Source: Roseburia sp.
Lineage (GTDB): Bacteria > Bacillota > Clostridia > Lachnospirales > Lachnospiraceae
Length of the DNA: 64,000 bases
Reading direction: 5' to 3'
Assembly (NCBI GenBank): GCA_022771695.1
Contig: JALEKJ010000015.1
Span: forward strand, 22,948 to 86,947
In this document: piece by piece, positions 61,502 through 64,000 of the stretch
How positions within the stretch are numbered: the first letter of the stretch is position 1
How the letters are laid out: every line of letters starts with the position of its first letter
Translations under genes and position numbers: made by a program
Notes under the pieces: model-generated
Databases searched by the model: none
The model's input: the letters and a program-made list of their open reading frames with translations, nothing else
Told to the model about the DNA's origin: nothing

Positions 61502-63067
61502 ATGGGAAGAACCAGAAAATTTACAGTGGATATGTATGATACATTGGCAAGCTGTGTGGAAAGCGAAGGATATGAATGGCTATGGACATACATTAGCTGG
61601 GAGATACAGGATGCGTTTTCTGATGTGGACTTGACGGATGAGGTCGATGGATATCAGAAGTACCTTGAAGGCATCGTAGAAGTGAATGATTATACGAAGG
61701 AAAAGCTGCACACGATTTTTAGCAATGTAAAGAGTATCGACGTTACATACGGAAACATTTTGACTCAGGTGAATGAAGAGGTCAAAGACTATACGACCAT
61801 CATTAAGCGCTTGAGAGAATCGATTGGAGATGTGAATTTTAAAGAGAATTTTTCGAGAGACACATTTCTGGCAACAGTTGCCGCGGAAGCGCAGACGATG
61901 ACAATGGTGCGCTGGCGTGAAATATTAAAACAGGATGCCGACGACATTACAGAGGAAGAATATATGCTTCTCGCAGCATATTTAATCAAGAACGGCGATG
62001 AAGAATTGTTGAAGGAAATGCTGGTGGCATGTTATGATTATAAGACTGTTGCGGAATATCAGAATGGCGGCTATCTGGTAACAACGCGTGTTATCTACGA
62101 GTCGCCGGAGAAAATCGAAAAGCTTTCAGAGGCAATGAACGGGCTCATGCGCGTGTGGTCTGCGACACAGAACCTTGGTTATACAGGCGAGGAGAAGCAG
62201 GATGAGATGTTCCGGGCGGTGCAGTATGGTGTACTGCTGCAGAAGCTGTCGCAGTACAAGGAGCTTTCCATTTTGTCACAACAGAACACGGCAACAGGCG
62301 TACGCCGTGTATTGACGGAAGAACTTTTTGAATTTGACTATGATGCAAAGACCGGAAGTATTAAGGCAACGCTATGCCCTTATGATGAGGCTCTTTCCGG
62401 TTCCTACTGTGATTATGCCATCGAGAAGAATAACCGGTTACAGATTTCCGTAACCTACCCGGCAATCGGCTCTTCTGCCTGGGCAAAGCTTCAGGACGAG
62501 GCATTTACCTATATCAATGCCTACACGGGAAGCGGGGAGCGCGCACCGGAGGCGATGACCAAAGAGACTATAAGCCAGTTCATGAGCATGGCAATCGGTG
62601 AGATACCGGGAGCCGATGCGGTACAGTTTGTGTGGGGCATCGTCAATGCAGGAGTGACGGCTGAGGTAGGGGCGCACGCTACAACGGTGGAGAGCAGCAA
62701 GGCAATCGCCGATATGGGTCTGATGTGCGACACTTTTCAACTGGTGTATGTGGGAACGGATATGAATGGAGAGGTCTCTCAGCATGAGTTTTCACTTTAT
62801 CAGAGTACAGAGACTGCAAATTGGCTGGAGGCATTTAACCGGTATATGCAGAGCGAGGAAGGTGAAGGAGCGGCAGACCTAATAGGATATGCTGACTTGC
62901 CTGGGGGAGAAATGACGTTTGAATATATCGTGGAAAATCCGGGAGAAGTGGCGGATATGATAAAGGCGATAGCGGGAAGGCAAGAGTATAATTCAGCGTT
63001 TTTTTATGGAATTAGCAATCAATATGAGGAAATAGTTGATGAAAATAGAGAAAAGTATGAAGATTAA
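61502..63067 (+). CDS. Putative type VII (LXG-like) secreted effector
   Basis: This 521-residue protein has a helical N-terminal region of about 270 residues (RKFTVDMYDTLASCVESEGY, YTKEKLHTIFSNVKSIDVTY) and a C-terminal region (about 280-521) of different character: YPAIGSSAWAKLQDEAFTYI, ISQFMSMAIGEIPGADAVQF, ATTVESSKAIADMGLMCDTF. No known toxin motif was recognised. It has no signal peptide. GGAGG lies before the ATG. It overlaps the next gene by 29 bp. Effector status is inferred from operon layout. Confidence 0.6.
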   Translation: MGRTRKFTVDMYDTLASCVESEGYEWLWTYISWEIQDAFSDVDLTDEVDGYQKYLEGIVEVNDYTKEKLHTIFSNVKSIDVTYGNILTQVNEEVKDYTTIIKRLRESIGDVNFKENFSRDTFLATVAAEAQTMTMVRWREILKQDADDITEEEYMLLAAYLIKNGDEELLKEMLVACYDYKTVAEYQNGGYLVTTRVIYESPEKIEKLSEAMNGLMRVWSATQNLGYTGEEKQDEMFRAVQYGVLLQKLSQYKELSILSQQNTATGVRRVLTEELFEFDYDAKTGSIKATLCPYDEALSGSYCDYAIEKNNRLQISVTYPAIGSSAWAKLQDEAFTYINAYTGSGERAPEAMTKETISQFMSMAIGEIPGADAVQFVWGIVNAGVTAEVGAHATTVESSKAIADMGLMCDTFQLVYVGTDMNGEVSQHEFSLYQSTETANWLEAFNRYMQSEEGEGAADLIGYADLPGGEMTFEYIVENPGEVADMIKAIAGRQEYNSAFFYGISNQYEEIVDENREKYED

Positions 63068-63803
63068 AATATTAGTAATAGTTTGCTTGCTGCTGGCAGC
63101 GGGATATTTTATAAGACAGAACAGTCATGTTCGTTTCAAAGATGAGAACATGGGAATCGTTATCTGTAATACAATAGGTCATGGAGTGACACCGGAGAAT
63201 GTCAGATACAAGGATTTGAAAAAAGTGGATTACTTAAGTATTGGATGTGTAGGGTGGTATACAACTTTATTAGATATTAAAAAGTGTACGAACATAGAAG
63301 ATTTGACAATAAACGGATATATACATGAGTTTCAACCTGCTTATGAAGTGACGCAGAATGAATATGGAAGGGAACTTACAGAAGCAGATTCGGTTCGGAT
63401 TGAGGAAGAGCTGAAAGCAGTTGTTCCGAAATTAAGGAAGTTGAGAGAATTTTCATATTCTATATATTCTGAGAATAGCGATATAAAGAGCTGGGATTTT
63501 TTGGAATCATGTCCTAGTTTGGTTGCGGTCTATATATGGAATTCTGATGTAACAGATTATTCTTTTTTAAATGCTTTCAAAGGTATGAAGTTCATTAATT
63601 TATGGGGATGCAAGGTGGAATCAGCAGATGCACTTATAAATCTTCAAGACCCGGAGCGGCTGTGTGTGTACGATACACCGTTGGTTGAAAGTGAAGAGGA
63701 AATACAAAAGCTGTGCGAGGCATTGCCAAATACAGAAATATTGATTGAAGGCGGGAGAATTGAGAACGACAGAGACTGGGACTGGAGCTGGCGTCACGAA
63801 TAA
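63039..63803 (+). CDS. Membrane-anchored LRR-like protein, candidate immunity protein 1
   Basis: About 254 residues: an N-terminal membrane helix (IKILVIVCLLLAAGYFI), then an extracytoplasmic domain with degenerate leucine-rich-repeat pattern (KCTNIEDLTINGYI, SWDFLESCPSLVAVYIWNSD, YSFLNAFKGMKFINLWGCKV, ALINLQDPERLCVYDTPLVE). It starts inside the putative effector gene (29-bp overlap), a typical toxin-immunity arrangement. The ATG at 63039 is chosen over a TTG just before it because GAGG lies upstream and it aligns with the paralogue at 63851. Confidence 0.7.
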   Translation: MKIEKSMKIKILVIVCLLLAAGYFIRQNSHVRFKDENMGIVICNTIGHGVTPENVRYKDLKKVDYLSIGCVGWYTTLLDIKKCTNIEDLTINGYIHEFQPAYEVTQNEYGRELTEADSVRIEEELKAVVPKLRKLREFSYSIYSENSDIKSWDFLESCPSLVAVYIWNSDVTDYSFLNAFKGMKFINLWGCKVESADALINLQDPERLCVYDTPLVESEEEIQKLCEALPNTEILIEGGRIENDRDWDWSWRHE

Positions 63804-63850
63804 GCGAGAATAGGATACCTAGATAGTGGGTAAGGAGACAGTTGAAGCAA

Positions 63851-64000
63851 ATGAAAAAGACTGGAATAAAAAGAATTATTTTAGCAGTAGGCGTACTTTG
63901 TTTGTTGCTAGTAGTAGGATATTTTATAAGACAGAACAGTCATGTGCGATTTAAAGACGAGAACATGGGAATTGTCATTTGTAATACAATCGGTCATGGG
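63851..64000 (+). CDS. Paralogue of the preceding LRR-like protein (partial)
   Basis: An ATG at 63851 opens a frame that runs off the window. After a variable membrane helix (IILAVGVLCLLLVVG) it contains YFIRQNSHVRFKDENMGIVI, identical to residues of the gene before, followed by CNTIGHG in both. It is a tandem duplicate, as in toxin loci that carry several immunity alleles. Confidence 0.9.
   Translation, partial: MKKTGIKRIILAVGVLCLLLVVGYFIRQNSHVRFKDENMGIVICNTIGHG

Overview
The window reads as chromosome from a Gram-positive, spore-forming gut anaerobe, most likely a Lachnospiraceae (Clostridium cluster XIVa) member. This rests on AGGAGG-type ribosome sites, a stand-alone spoIIID, glycyl-radical pyruvate formate-lyase under a ZTP riboswitch, YtrA/MerR-type regulators and xylan-degrading enzymes. 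The family-level placement is inference from gene content; no rRNA or tRNA gene was seen.

Layout. (1) 1-5140 is the right end of a prophage. It holds a diversity-generating retroelement (DGR: variable repeat at the end of a target gene, tandem hairpins, template repeat, reverse transcriptase), then late genes including XkdX-like, holin-like and endolysin genes, closed by a terminator. (2) 5189-6304 is an array of six hairpin units with a 53-bp period, leading directly into a solitary predicted PD-(D/E)XK-type nuclease. (3) 6404-17943 holds two repeat-bearing beta-helix lipoproteins, small membrane proteins, a GH25-LysM lysozyme, a Nudix hydrolase, a TipAL-like MerR regulator, a YtrA-like regulator with its palindromic operator and membrane partner, a tRNA-dihydrouridine synthase and a PAS-GGDEF protein. 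(4) 17954-22066 holds the ZTP riboswitch with pflB-pflA, an MIF-like protein and SpoIIID. (5) 22169-32253 holds a sugar-sensor/GGDEF fusion and then a nearly complete flavin-based extracellular electron transfer (EET) locus: dmkA divergent from ndh2-dmkB-pplA-fmnB-eetA-eetB. (6) 32290-35897 holds guaA and a coupled double-GNAT/atypical carbamoyltransferase pair. (7) 36315-40542 holds a KTSC-helicase-nuclease protein, a 34-codon ORF and a DUF2971 protein, a candidate defence module. (8) 40751-51314 holds a GH11-CBM36-CE4 xylanase, a corA broken by an amber codon in its signature motif, sulfite/sulfate exporter-like genes, a GGDEF protein and a nucleoside-catabolism group (deoD, Crp/Fnr, YczE-like, deoB). 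(9) 51491-60515 holds a glycoside-use cluster (esterase, creatininase-like, GPH symporter, AraC, GH2) and a redox pair (trxA, CcdA-TlpA fusion). (10) 60662-64000 resembles an LXG/type VII secretion cassette with two small helical partners, a putative effector and at least two tandem paralogous candidate immunity proteins, the second cut by the window end.

How the parts work together. DmkA and DmkB would make a dedicated demethylmenaquinone, Ndh2 would reduce it with NADH, and EetA/EetB would pass electrons to the doubly flavinylated lipoprotein PplA, whose FMN is attached by FmnB. The DGR would diversify a phage tail or receptor-binding protein. The strongest candidates for undescribed biology are the hairpin array with its nuclease, the helicase-nuclease/DUF2971 pair, the GNAT/carbamoyltransferase pair and the terminal secretion cassette.
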